This document shows, one piece after another, positions 50,963-59,390 of a stretch of 64,000 nucleotides of DNA. The notes beneath the pieces are model-generated. The model worked only from the letters and a program-made list of their open reading frames with translations, was not told where the DNA came from and did not search any database. Numbering within the stretch: the first letter of the stretch is position 1; every line of letters begins with the position of its first letter. A program made the translations under genes and the position numbers. The DNA lies in NCBI RefSeq assembly GCF_007004545.3, contig NZ_CP045503.2, positions 4,496,102 to 4,560,101 on the forward strand. Reading direction: 5' to 3'. Source of the stretch: Shewanella eurypsychrophilus (GTDB taxonomy: Bacteria; Pseudomonadota; Gammaproteobacteria; Enterobacterales; Shewanellaceae).

Positions 50963-53900
50963 TCACTTTGAGAATCGCTCCATAATACGTTCCTTTGATG
51001 CCTGAATTAGCGCGTAATATCCAGGAACAAAGAAGGAGCCAATCAGTAATACGCTCAATAAGCCCCCCACTAAGGTAAACCCGATATTCTGTAATCCTAC
51101 TGCGCCAGCGCCAGATGCAAATAGCAGAGGTGCGATACCTAGAATGAATGACCATGAAGTCATATTCACCGCTCTGAATCTCATGGCGCCACCTTGCTTG
51201 GCAGCCTCTGCAATAGATAAGCCCGCCTCACGTTTGAGCTTGGCAAACTCGACGATCAAGATGGCATTTTTTGCCGCCATGGCAATAAGTAAAACCAGAC
51301 CAATCTGGGCATACAGACTAAGAGAGAAACCACTCAGTTTGAGCGCCAGCATGCCGCCTAAAATTGCGGTTGGTACCACCAAAATAATCGCAAAGGGCAG
51401 CGTCCAGCTTTCATACTGAGCCACCAGCAAGAGATAGATAAATATCAGTGCTAATCCAAAAGCATAGACAGCCATATTGCCAGCAAGCTTCTCTTGGTAT
51501 GACAGGCCGCTCCATTCATAGGTATAGCCCTGAGGCAGAGACTCGGCGGCTACCCGCTCCATGGCAGACATGGCATCGCCCGTTGAAAAACCTGCCGCAG
51601 CCTGCCCTTGAATGATCACCGCGCCATACTTGTTATATCGCCAGATAATATCCGGAGCTAATGTTGGCTTAACGGAGACAAGCGTACTCAGTGGGATCAT
51701 CTCTCCACTGTCACTTCTCACCTGATACCTGGCAATATCTTTTACTGACTCTCTAAATGCACCATCTGCCTGCAGGGTCACTTTAAATGACTTACCAAAC
51801 TGAGAGAAATCATTGATATACAAAGAGCCCAGGTTAACTTGCAAGGTTAAGAACACCTCAGATAAAGGTACTCCGAGTTGTTTGGCTTTCAGTCTGTCTA
51901 TATCCAAATAGTAATGTGGCACATTCGCCCGAAACGCACTAAACACCCCTTGTAATTCAGGCTCTTGATTAGCACGATTGATCAACTCTTGCATCACAGC
52001 ACCAAGCTCGGCCTTATCCCGGCCTAAAGTGTCTTGCAGTGCAAACTCAAACCCTGTACCTGAGCCAATTCCAGGAATAGTAGGCGGTCCATAACTTATC
52101 ACTTGTGCTTCAGGTAATTCAGCTTTGGCCCACTGTCCTACCCGATAAATGATCTCCTCGACGCCATTTTTACCTTCCATTGCAGCTCGCTTATCCCAAT
52201 GGGCTAAGCTGACGAACATGCTAGCCGCATTTGACTGCATTGAACCCGATAAACCTGAATACCCTGATGATGAGGCAATATTCAACACTCCAGGCTCAGA
52301 TTTGAGAAACGTTTCGACTTTGGTTATTACCTGCTCAGTACGACTCAGACTCGCCCCATCAGGCAAGATAACATTGACGAAAAATATGCCTTTATCTTCT
52401 TTGGGGACAAAGCTAGTGGAAGTCGACTGAACTAAATAACCCAATGCGGCTAATGCACCGAGGGACAGCACGACTAAAACAAAGCTTTTTCTGATCAATA
52501 CCGAGGCTGTCTTGCTATAACTCGCCGTGACATTGTCAAAGAAGCGGTTAAAGCTTATATACCATTTCGGATAGTGTTGATCGCCCGGCTTTAATAACAA
52601 GGAACACAAGACAGGGCTCAAACTCAAGGCCACCACAGCCGACAGGATCAGTGAGAATATCAAAGTCATGGCAAATTGTTGATACATGATACCGGTGACG
52701 CCGGGCAGCAAGGTCACTGGAATAAACACGGCTAGCAAGACGAGCGTTGAGGTGATGATAGGGCCAGTAACCTGCTTCATTGCCTGCTCTGTTGCGGCTT
52801 TAGCGCTAAGCTTTCTATCCTGAGCCAGATTAGCTTCGACATTCTCAATCACCAAGATGGCATTATCCACCACGATCCCTATGGCAAGTATGAGTCCAAA
52901 TAGAGTCACGGTATTGATGCCAAATCCCGCCGCTAACATTAGCGCAAAACTGCCGACTATCGAAATAGGAATGGCGATTAACGGCACTAATGTGGCTCTG
53001 ATAGAGCCAAGAAACAGATAGGTCACTAACACCACTAAAATGACTGCCAGAACCAGTGTCCACAGCATGCCTTTAATCGACTCTTTAACAAACAGCGTAG
53101 TATCGACTTGAGTGTTATAGATCATGCCCTCAGGCATCAAGGCTTCCATCTCCTTAAGCACGACTTTTACCGCATCTGCCACTTCTATGGCATTAGCACC
53201 CGGCAAAGTGGTGACCTGGATTTGTGCCGACGGCTTACCGTCACTGATCCCCGCACCGACATAGTCCTGCTGCCCAAGTTCCACACTCGCTACATCTTTG
53301 AGATAAACCGTATTACCCGACTTATCCGCCCGCAAAATAACGTCTTCAAATTCCGCGACTGTCGATAGACGCCCCTGAGTCAGCAACGAATATTGTAATT
53401 CGAGCGGCTTATCGTTTGGCCTTGCGCCGACACTGCCTAGTGGCGCTTGAATATTTTGCTCAAGCAACGCCTGCTGCACATCAGAAGCGGTAATATTCAG
53501 GTGAGCCATCTTATCTGGGTTTAACCACATACGCATACTGAGAAAACGATTACCGTACAATATCGACTCAGAAACCCCCTTAATTCGGGTCAGCTTATCT
53601 GTGACCTGCAACGCCACAAAGCTAGACAAAACCTGCTCACTTAATTGGCCATCAGTCGATGTAAAATCGATCATGATAAGGATATCAGGCGAGTATTTTT
53701 TCACACTTAAGCCATTGGCCAATACTTCTGAAGGAAGCAGTGGTTCGGCTAAGGCGAGACGGTTTTGCAAATTAACCTGAGCAATGTTGGGATCAGTACC
53801 GACCTCAAAAGTCACAGATAAACGATAAGTACCATCGTTACTGCTTTTAGAACTCATGTAGATCATATCTTCGACGCCATTGATGGCATCTTCGATCGGT

Positions 53901-54091
53901 CTGGCAATCGTCTCCTCAACCACAGCAGAACTCGCCCCACGCATCGACGCCGTCACCTGTACTTGTGGCGGTGTGATAACAGGAAATTGTGACACAGCCA
54001 AATTAGGTATCGCGATGATCCCAGCTAAGGTAATAATCAAAGACAGAACGATGGCAAACTTTGGCCTATCGAGAAAAAATTGACTGTTCAT
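50963..54091 (-). CDS. RND efflux transporter, HAE1 type
   Basis: The 1042-aa protein has the AcrB plan: NSQFFLDRPKFAIVLSLI, large periplasmic loops, and twelve helices. In helix 4 the proton-relay segment reads ILAIGIVVDNAILVIENVEA, so the second of the two Asp of AcrB (D408) is Asn here; helix 10 keeps the Lys in MAAKNAILIVEFAK. ATG 54091 overlaps the stop of the fusion-protein gene as ATGA. No TolC-like gene is adjacent, so it must use one from elsewhere. Substrate not predicted, but the Scs block next door suggests copper or thiol-oxidant stress. Confidence 0.93.
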   Translation of the reverse strand: MNSQFFLDRPKFAIVLSLIITLAGIIAIPNLAVSQFPVITPPQVQVTASMRGASSAVVEETIARPIEDAINGVEDMIYMSSKSSNDGTYRLSVTFEVGTDPNIAQVNLQNRLALAEPLLPSEVLANGLSVKKYSPDILIMIDFTSTDGQLSEQVLSSFVALQVTDKLTRIKGVSESILYGNRFLSMRMWLNPDKMAHLNITASDVQQALLEQNIQAPLGSVGARPNDKPLELQYSLLTQGRLSTVAEFEDVILRADKSGNTVYLKDVASVELGQQDYVGAGISDGKPSAQIQVTTLPGANAIEVADAVKVVLKEMEALMPEGMIYNTQVDTTLFVKESIKGMLWTLVLAVILVVLVTYLFLGSIRATLVPLIAIPISIVGSFALMLAAGFGINTVTLFGLILAIGIVVDNAILVIENVEANLAQDRKLSAKAATEQAMKQVTGPIITSTLVLLAVFIPVTLLPGVTGIMYQQFAMTLIFSLILSAVVALSLSPVLCSLLLKPGDQHYPKWYISFNRFFDNVTASYSKTASVLIRKSFVLVVLSLGALAALGYLVQSTSTSFVPKEDKGIFFVNVILPDGASLSRTEQVITKVETFLKSEPGVLNIASSSGYSGLSGSMQSNAASMFVSLAHWDKRAAMEGKNGVEEIIYRVGQWAKAELPEAQVISYGPPTIPGIGSGTGFEFALQDTLGRDKAELGAVMQELINRANQEPELQGVFSAFRANVPHYYLDIDRLKAKQLGVPLSEVFLTLQVNLGSLYINDFSQFGKSFKVTLQADGAFRESVKDIARYQVRSDSGEMIPLSTLVSVKPTLAPDIIWRYNKYGAVIIQGQAAAGFSTGDAMSAMERVAAESLPQGYTYEWSGLSYQEKLAGNMAVYAFGLALIFIYLLLVAQYESWTLPFAIILVVPTAILGGMLALKLSGFSLSLYAQIGLVLLIAMAAKNAILIVEFAKLKREAGLSIAEAAKQGGAMRFRAVNMTSWSFILGIAPLLFASGAGAVGLQNIGFTLVGGLLSVLLIGSFFVPGYYALIQASKERIMERFSK

Positions 54092-55245
54092 GCGCCAGCC
54101 ACCATCAGTTGTGAATTAACGGCATCGACCAGCTTAGCATTAACCAATGATCCCGTTTTTATCTGCTGTAGCCCATGAGTGATCACCACCTCATCTGCCA
54201 TCACCCCAGTGTTAACGATAATCAGGTTACCGACTAGCTCACCGATATCTATGTTTCTGCGCTCAACTAATGCATCTTCGCCCACGACAAAAACATAGAA
54301 GCCGCTTAAATCTTGCAGCAAGGCTCGTTGTGGCACCAAGAGCACAGACTCAGCAAGACTCTCTTTCACAGTAAGCTCAACATATTGCCCAGGTAATAAC
54401 AGCTGCTTTTGATTATCAAATTCGGCGCGAACAGCAACTGTGCCCATCGATTTATCGACACGGTTGCCTAGATACGTGATCTCACCGATTTCGGAAAACG
54501 CTTCACCTGAATCAAAGAACAATGAGACGGAAGGCAAATCTGCCCCTGTGGCCCGTATCTTCTTTTTGGCTTGGTGGAAAACCCTTTCACTCACCTGAAA
54601 ACTGACATCAATTGGCGACACAGTCACCAAGTCAGCAAGTGCTTCACTCGACGGGGAGACCAATTCACCAAGCGCAACTTTACTGTTACTGATCCGCCCC
54701 GAAAACGGTGCTCTTATTTGGGTATAATCCAGTTCTGTTTGCGCCAACTGAATTTGTGCTTTTGCCGACGTAATCTGCGCTTGAGCCAACTGCTCAGCAG
54801 CCAATAATCCATCGACTTCTGCTGCACTTATCGAAGAACCAGGCAATAAAGATATCCCACGTTTATAGTCGAGCTTAGCCACATTCAAGTTAGCATCGGC
54901 GCTAGCTAACAGAGATTTTGCCTGTGCCAGTTTTGCCAAGTAACGGCTATCATCGAGTGAAAATAAAAGCTCACCTTGGGCAACTATATCGCCCTCTTTA
55001 AAATGCTTTGACATCAGATACCCTGTGGCTTGAGCTTGCAGAGCCACATCTTCTTGGGCCGCGACCCTACCTTTAATTTGAAAGTTGTGATGATGTTCAT
55101 GTGCTATGACTCTGACCGCCTTCACGGCGACAGCTGTGGCCTCTAGACTTTTGCTTGCGTCAGCATAAACGCTGCTAGGAAAAGCCAAGCTAACCAAAGG
55201 CGCCGTCATACATGTGCTAACTAACAAAATTTTATTTAATTTCAA
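54088..55245 (-). CDS. RND membrane-fusion protein (periplasmic adaptor)
   Basis: Start is taken as TTG 55245 (GAGG upstream), giving 385 aa that begin MKLNKILLVSTCMTAPLVS, a signal peptide. HHHNFQIKGRVAAQEDVALQ contains a His triplet near the mature N-terminus. The lipoyl half-motifs are ALQAQATGYLMSKHFKEGD and TQIRAPFSGRISNSKVALGE, with a helical hairpin between. Beta-barrel and membrane-proximal domains follow. It links the pump to an outer-membrane channel. The extra His may bind metal, which is speculative. Confidence 0.9.
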   Translation of the reverse strand: MKLNKILLVSTCMTAPLVSLAFPSSVYADASKSLEATAVAVKAVRVIAHEHHHNFQIKGRVAAQEDVALQAQATGYLMSKHFKEGDIVAQGELLFSLDDSRYLAKLAQAKSLLASADANLNVAKLDYKRGISLLPGSSISAAEVDGLLAAEQLAQAQITSAKAQIQLAQTELDYTQIRAPFSGRISNSKVALGELVSPSSEALADLVTVSPIDVSFQVSERVFHQAKKKIRATGADLPSVSLFFDSGEAFSEIGEITYLGNRVDKSMGTVAVRAEFDNQKQLLLPGQYVELTVKESLAESVLLVPQRALLQDLSGFYVFVVGEDALVERRNIDIGELVGNLIIVNTGVMADEVVITHGLQQIKTGSLVNAKLVDAVNSQLMVAGA

Positions 55246-55565
55246 AACAACCTCAACTCCCGTCAATGACGAGCTAGCCTGCTAAGGCCTCACCTTGGGT
55301 GATGGCTCTTATGCAGTAAATATCTGCAGAGTAGAAATACCTTGCGTGTGCTACGTGTGCTGAGATAGTTCTCTAATAACACTGGCAATAGTCAAATTAG
55401 TCATTATTTAATGACTGGAAACTTAACACTCAGGCCAATGTTGAAGCCTAAGTCCAGATACAGTCATGTTTAAAGAGGGACTAACTTGACTCAATAACTG
55501 CTAATAAGCGTCATTTCAGTGAGCTATCTCTTATACCAATCGGTATGAGTACAACAGGTGAGTTT
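55246..55565. other. Gene-free stretch before the RND operon
   Basis: It contains a 7-bp palindrome AGTCATT-ATTT-AATGACT (55399-55416), a possible operator or attenuator for the MFP-RND genes. No gene seen. Confidence 0.45.
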
Positions 55566-56066
55566 TTATTCTTGAAAGCGGCACAGTGAGAGATGTATCC
55601 GCCTGGGTTTAGCATGGTTGCTAGGCGTTGGAGATCGTGTAATAACACGATAAGCGAGGGGAAGTAGTGGCAGTAAAAACAGTAAAACTAAAAACGGTAG
55701 GCTACTCGGAGCATCCATGCATACTCGCATAGACTTTTCTGACAGTTCGCAGGTTTTAAATTCAAATGCCTTAAGTTCATTGCCTTGAGCTAACTCGTTA
55801 GCATTAGCGCTAACATGCATACTGGCAAGTGATTCTTGAGTAACATTTGCTGCGAGTGAAGTAGCCGTTGTCCCATGCGTACTCTGTTGCTTGAGTAGCA
55901 AGTTAAGAATTCCACTATTTTGAGTCAAACAGAACAAGGTCAGTATGGTAAACACCAATACTGTCCAACGATTTCCGGTTTGATTAGCAAAAAACTGATT
56001 AATGAATAAAATCCTTTCTGAAAACTTGAATTTAAAATCTGGCTCATAAATGCAACACCAGAGCAT
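55566..56066 (-). CDS. Hypothetical protein with two membrane helices
   Basis: The 166-aa protein has a hydrophobic helix near residue 36 (TVLVFTILTLFCLTQNSG) and another near 125 (LPFLVLLFLLPLLPLAY). The loop between them, likely periplasmic, is rich in Ala, Asn and Glu and carries Cys residues (FKTCELSEKSMRVCMDAP). The start is uncertain because the ribosome site is weak. I do not recognise it. Same strand as, and 320 nt ahead of, the adaptor gene, so it may belong to the pump's regulon. Confidence 0.5.
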   Translation of the reverse strand: MLWCCIYEPDFKFKFSERILFINQFFANQTGNRWTVLVFTILTLFCLTQNSGILNLLLKQQSTHGTTATSLAANVTQESLASMHVSANANELAQGNELKAFEFKTCELSEKSMRVCMDAPSSLPFLVLLFLLPLLPLAYRVITRSPTPSNHAKPRRIHLSLCRFQE

Positions 56067-56382
56067 GGGCTAGGCAATAGACCCAAAGCACACACGATGG
56101 ATAAGACCGGACAAAGTCAAAAATAGTTCATAAAAATTGAAATTATTTTCTCAAGCGATTTTCATTCTCACTAAATGAATAAAAAACAATCTATTGCATA
56201 ACAGGAATGCATATTTTAAGTTATCTTTATAAGGTCAAATATTCGTCAGACTTATCATTAAAATAATGAGGTGGTTCTTTAAAGCCAATAAAACAGACCT
56301 TTAAAGCCAAAGTGCTTCAGCCGTAGATCGTCACCATCCTAAGTCGTTCAGTAAGCACCCTGACAGTTCCTAAGGAGAAGGC
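56067..56382. other. Gene-free divergent upstream region
   Basis: AT-rich sequence between the divergent 55566 and 56383 genes. No operator or small gene could be assigned. Confidence 0.5.
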
Positions 56383-57933
56383 ATGAATAAACCTATCATT
56401 GCAGACAATAAACCTAAAAAAGTTGAACTTAGCAAAGGACAAGAATATTATTTTTGCGCCTGTGGCCAATCCAAAAAACAACCATTTTGCGACGGTTCCC
56501 ACGCTGGCACCTCTTTTAAGCCTAAGGCTTTTACCGCCGAACAAGATGGTGATGCCTTTTTATGCGCCTGTAAACACACGGCAAACGCGCCCTTTTGCGA
56601 TGGCAGCCATAAGCAGTTCACCGCTAAACAAGTCGGCAAAGAGGGCCCCGGTCTGAATAGCACTTCAGCAGGTAATACCGTTCCTGTCGCCAAAGCCACA
56701 CTCGAAGAGCCTACGGTAGAGTTTATTCATCAGCTAGCCCGCGATGGTTTATCTAAACTGGGTCACCATGGCCCCATGACTTCCATGGGCGTCCCCCGTC
56801 ATCTACTGCCTCACTGGGATGACATACAGATAATGACCGCCCAGATGGCTACTAAGCCTCTACAAGAAGACCAAGAGGTATCAACCGAACTTATTATCGG
56901 CCCCCAAGCTCGCAAACCGCTCAAACTTAAGATCCCATTGTTTGTTTCAGATATGAGTTTTGGTGCTCTATCTGAAGAAGCAAAAACCTCACTCGCCATC
57001 GGAGCCGAACTAGCCGGCACGGGTATATGCTCAGGCGAAGGCGGCATGTTACCCGAAGAGCAGGCACAAAATTCACGCTACTTCTATGAACTCGCCAGTG
57101 CTCAGTTTGGTTATAAAGAAGAGTTACTCCACTCGATACAGGCCTTTCACTTCAAAGGCGGTCAAGGCGCCAAAACAGGCACAGGCGGACATCTCCCTGG
57201 TATCAAGAATCAGGGCAAGATATCCCAAGTTCGTGGTATCCCCGAAGGCCAGCCCGCTATTTCTCCACCCACCTTTCAAACACTGAGCAGTTCATGTGAA
57301 TTTAAACGCTTTGCCGATCGCGTACGTGAAGTTAGCGGCGGCGTTCCCATCGGCTTTAAACTCAGTGCCAATCATATCGAGCGCGATATTCAATTTGCCT
57401 TAGATGCCACCGCCGACTACATCATTCTCGATGGGCGAGGCGGCGGCACAGGCGCTGCGCCTGAGATGTTTCGCGATCATATCAGTGTGCCAACCATTCC
57501 TGCGCTAGCTCGTGCACGTCGCTACTTGGATGAAAAAGGTGCCAGCGGAAAAGTCACCTTAATCATCACTGGTGGAATACGGGTGCCCATGGATTTTGTT
57601 AAAGCCATGGCTCTGGGTGCTGATGGGGTGGCGATCTCCAATAGCGCTATGCAAGCCATCGGCTGCGTTGCCGCTCGGATGTGTAACACCAACAACTGTC
57701 CGGCAGGCATTGCCACCCAAAACGCGGATCTGCGTCAGCGCCTCAATATAGACAAGTCTTCACAGCAATTAGCCAACTTTTTCAATGCATCGGTCGAGTT
57801 AATGCAAGTGATGGCCCGCGCCTGCGGCCATCATAAACTGAGTGATTTTAACAAGGATGATTTAGCCACCTGGCACAGAGAGATGGCACTATTATCAGGC
57901 ATTAATTATGCAGGATTTACGTCACTGGATTAA
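56383..57933 (+). CDS. Fusion of two CDGSH iron-sulfur domains to a glutamate-synthase-like FMN domain
   Basis: The 516-aa protein starts at ATG 56383 with AAGGAG. Residues ~25-45 and ~62-82 each carry a CDGSH motif: FCACGQSKKQPFCDGSH and LCACKHTANAPFCDGSH (Cys-x-Cys-x(n)-Cys-x3-His), which bind [2Fe-2S] clusters as in mitoNEET. From about residue 130 the protein matches the FMN/3Fe-4S domain of GltB: FVSDMSFGALSEEAKTSLA, CSGEGGMLPEE, FHFKGGQGAKTGTGGHLPG, and ITGGIRVPMDFVKAMALGAD, with CNTNNCPAGIATQ at the end. The glutaminase domain is absent. It is a redox flavoenzyme of unknown substrate. Confidence 0.93.
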   Translation: MNKPIIADNKPKKVELSKGQEYYFCACGQSKKQPFCDGSHAGTSFKPKAFTAEQDGDAFLCACKHTANAPFCDGSHKQFTAKQVGKEGPGLNSTSAGNTVPVAKATLEEPTVEFIHQLARDGLSKLGHHGPMTSMGVPRHLLPHWDDIQIMTAQMATKPLQEDQEVSTELIIGPQARKPLKLKIPLFVSDMSFGALSEEAKTSLAIGAELAGTGICSGEGGMLPEEQAQNSRYFYELASAQFGYKEELLHSIQAFHFKGGQGAKTGTGGHLPGIKNQGKISQVRGIPEGQPAISPPTFQTLSSSCEFKRFADRVREVSGGVPIGFKLSANHIERDIQFALDATADYIILDGRGGGTGAAPEMFRDHISVPTIPALARARRYLDEKGASGKVTLIITGGIRVPMDFVKAMALGADGVAISNSAMQAIGCVAARMCNTNNCPAGIATQNADLRQRLNIDKSSQQLANFFNASVELMQVMARACGHHKLSDFNKDDLATWHREMALLSGINYAGFTSLD

Positions 57934-57963
57934 ATGGTTTTCCCGCCTAAGTTAACCCACTTG

Positions 57964-57994
57964 AACCCACCTAAGAATAAAGGTGGGTTTTCAT
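57964..57994 (+). terminator. Rho-independent terminator after the CDGSH fusion gene
   Basis: AACCCACCT (57964-57972) and AGGTGGGTT (57981-57989), followed by T-rich sequence, 31 nt after the stop. Confidence 0.85.
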
Positions 57995-58364
57995 TTTCAG
58001 CATTGGTTCATTTGGTATTGGCTGGTATTTTTGAAGTTAGTCACTTCATAGTTAGTCACTTAATCGTTATCTAACGCTTCCCATCGCACCTCACTCTTAA
58101 AAATTAGTGACGGCAGTCGAAAATTCGATAATTAATAGGTAAACCGAACAGGAAAATAAATATCACTCACTACTAGCTACAGCTCCCGACCATTCAGGGA
58201 TAATTAGGCAGGTGACTAGACATGAGCTGATACATAAAACACCTTGATAACGAAACGCCTACACAACTAACTAAACCCTCCATATTTTTACATCTTCACA
58301 CATATAAACCGTACTCCGCTTGGTTTAATATCTGTCCAAGTTTAACTGAGCAACCTATTGAGAA
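57995..58364. other. Gene-free stretch
   Basis: It contains a short direct repeat TTAGTCACTT (near 58038 and 58052) and the upstream region of the KdsB-like gene, but no gene or clear operator. Confidence 0.5.
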
Positions 58365-59141
58365 ATGAACTATAAAATTGTAATCCCTGCGCGTATGGAC
58401 TCAACTCGCTTACCGGGTAAACCCCTTAAGTTAATTGCCGGTAAGCCTATGATCTGGCATGTCTATCAACGAGCTCTAGAAACAGGGGTGGGCAGGGACA
58501 ATATTATCATTGCAACTGACAACAAAACGATATTCAACATTGCCAGTGAGTTCGGTGCTCAAGCAGTAATGACATCGGTTCATCACTCTAGCGGAACCGA
58601 CCGCTGTACTGAAGTTGCGGAGATCTTAGCTTGGAACGAAAAGCAGATAGTAGTGAACTTGCAAGGGGATGAACCACTGGTTCCTGCACAGCATATCGAG
58701 CTAGTTGCCTCTACACTATTTAACTCCACTTTGGCGGGAATGGCGACACTTGGCTGCCCAATAAAAAATCAAACTGAGTTGGATGATCCAAACTGTGTAA
58801 AGTTGCTTTCTGATCATAGTGATAAAGCGATAATCTTCACTCGCTCACCCATGTCATCCCACTCAACAGCACATAAACTCGACCAGCAAGCGAGTAACGA
58901 TGAGTTTACTACACCCTGGAAGAGACATATCGGCATGTACGCTTACCATGTAGGGACATTGAAAAACTTAAAGTTGCTACCTAGCACTCATATTGAGCAG
59001 TTAGAGCGCCTTGAGCAACTAAAAGCCCTCTGGCATGGTATCCATATTCAGGTGGCAAATATTCAACAAGCCCCGGGTCATGGCGTGGATACTCCCGAGG
59101 ATCTCAATAGAGTAAGAGCAGTCTTAGAGATGGCTGTTTAG
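58365..59141 (+). CDS. 3-deoxy-manno-octulosonate cytidylyltransferase-like protein (KdsB family)
   Basis: The 258-aa protein has the KdsB nucleotide-binding start VIPARMDSTRLPGKPL, then IIIATDN, SGTDRCTEVAE, and VNLQGDEPLVP, and HIGMYAYH and STHIEQLERLEQLKALWHGI (matching EqLRvLe.G). It activates Kdo or 8-amino-Kdo with CTP for lipopolysaccharide. The segment that in KdsB reads FSRAPIPW is FTRSPMSSHS here, so it is a divergent member. No kdsA, kdnA/kdnB, lpxK or msbA gene is near, so it may be a second copy or activate another sugar acid. Confidence 0.85.
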   Translation: MNYKIVIPARMDSTRLPGKPLKLIAGKPMIWHVYQRALETGVGRDNIIIATDNKTIFNIASEFGAQAVMTSVHHSSGTDRCTEVAEILAWNEKQIVVNLQGDEPLVPAQHIELVASTLFNSTLAGMATLGCPIKNQTELDDPNCVKLLSDHSDKAIIFTRSPMSSHSTAHKLDQQASNDEFTTPWKRHIGMYAYHVGTLKNLKLLPSTHIEQLERLEQLKALWHGIHIQVANIQQAPGHGVDTPEDLNRVRAVLEMAV

Positions 59142-59153
59142 AAGCAGCGATGT

Positions 59154-59183
59154 AAAATAGCAGGAAGCGATTCCTGCTATTTT
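59154..59183 (+). terminator. Perfect terminator after the KdsB-like gene
   Basis: 13-bp stem AAAATAGCAGGAA / TTCCTGCTATTTT with loop GCGA, 12 nt after the stop codon. Confidence 0.93.
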
Positions 59184-59210
59184 AGTTATTTTAGTTATTT
59201 GAGCTAAGAG

Positions 59211-59240
59211 CTGGATCCTGAAACAAGTTCAGGATGACAG
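59211..59240. repeat. TCCTGAA/TTCAGGA hairpin repeat
   Basis: TCCTGAA (59216-59222) and TTCAGGA (59228-59234) with loop ACAAG, flanked by CTGGA and TGACAG. This sequence is commonly dispersed in intergenic DNA of many bacteria. Confidence 0.55.
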
Positions 59241-59305
59241 CTCAAACTTACCGCTTTCTAAACTCAGACTTGAACTCGAGACTCGTCACATCTCAGTCCT
59301 AGCCT

Positions 59306-59375
59306 GACCTTATCACTTACAGCTTTCTCAGCCCTAGCTTGACCTTATCACTTACAACTTTCTCAGCCCTGTCTT
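59306..59375. repeat. Tandem 35-bp repeat downstream of metE
   Basis: Two 35-bp units each begin GACCTTATCACTTACA and end near AGCCCT; a partial unit end (CTCAGTCCTAGCCT) precedes. It contains the TTATCACTTACAGCTT sequence also seen at 34056 and 42033. It lies just past the metE stop on the minus strand. Confidence 0.75.
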
Positions 59376-59390
59376 GAGCTTATGGCTGCT

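Noticed and set aside
50835..51155. 106-aa minus-strand ORF at the RND 3' end
   Set aside because: Mostly an out-of-frame shadow of the RND C-terminus; the tail after 50962 is low-complexity repeats (LNNRSRNRLNVRLNMKLS).
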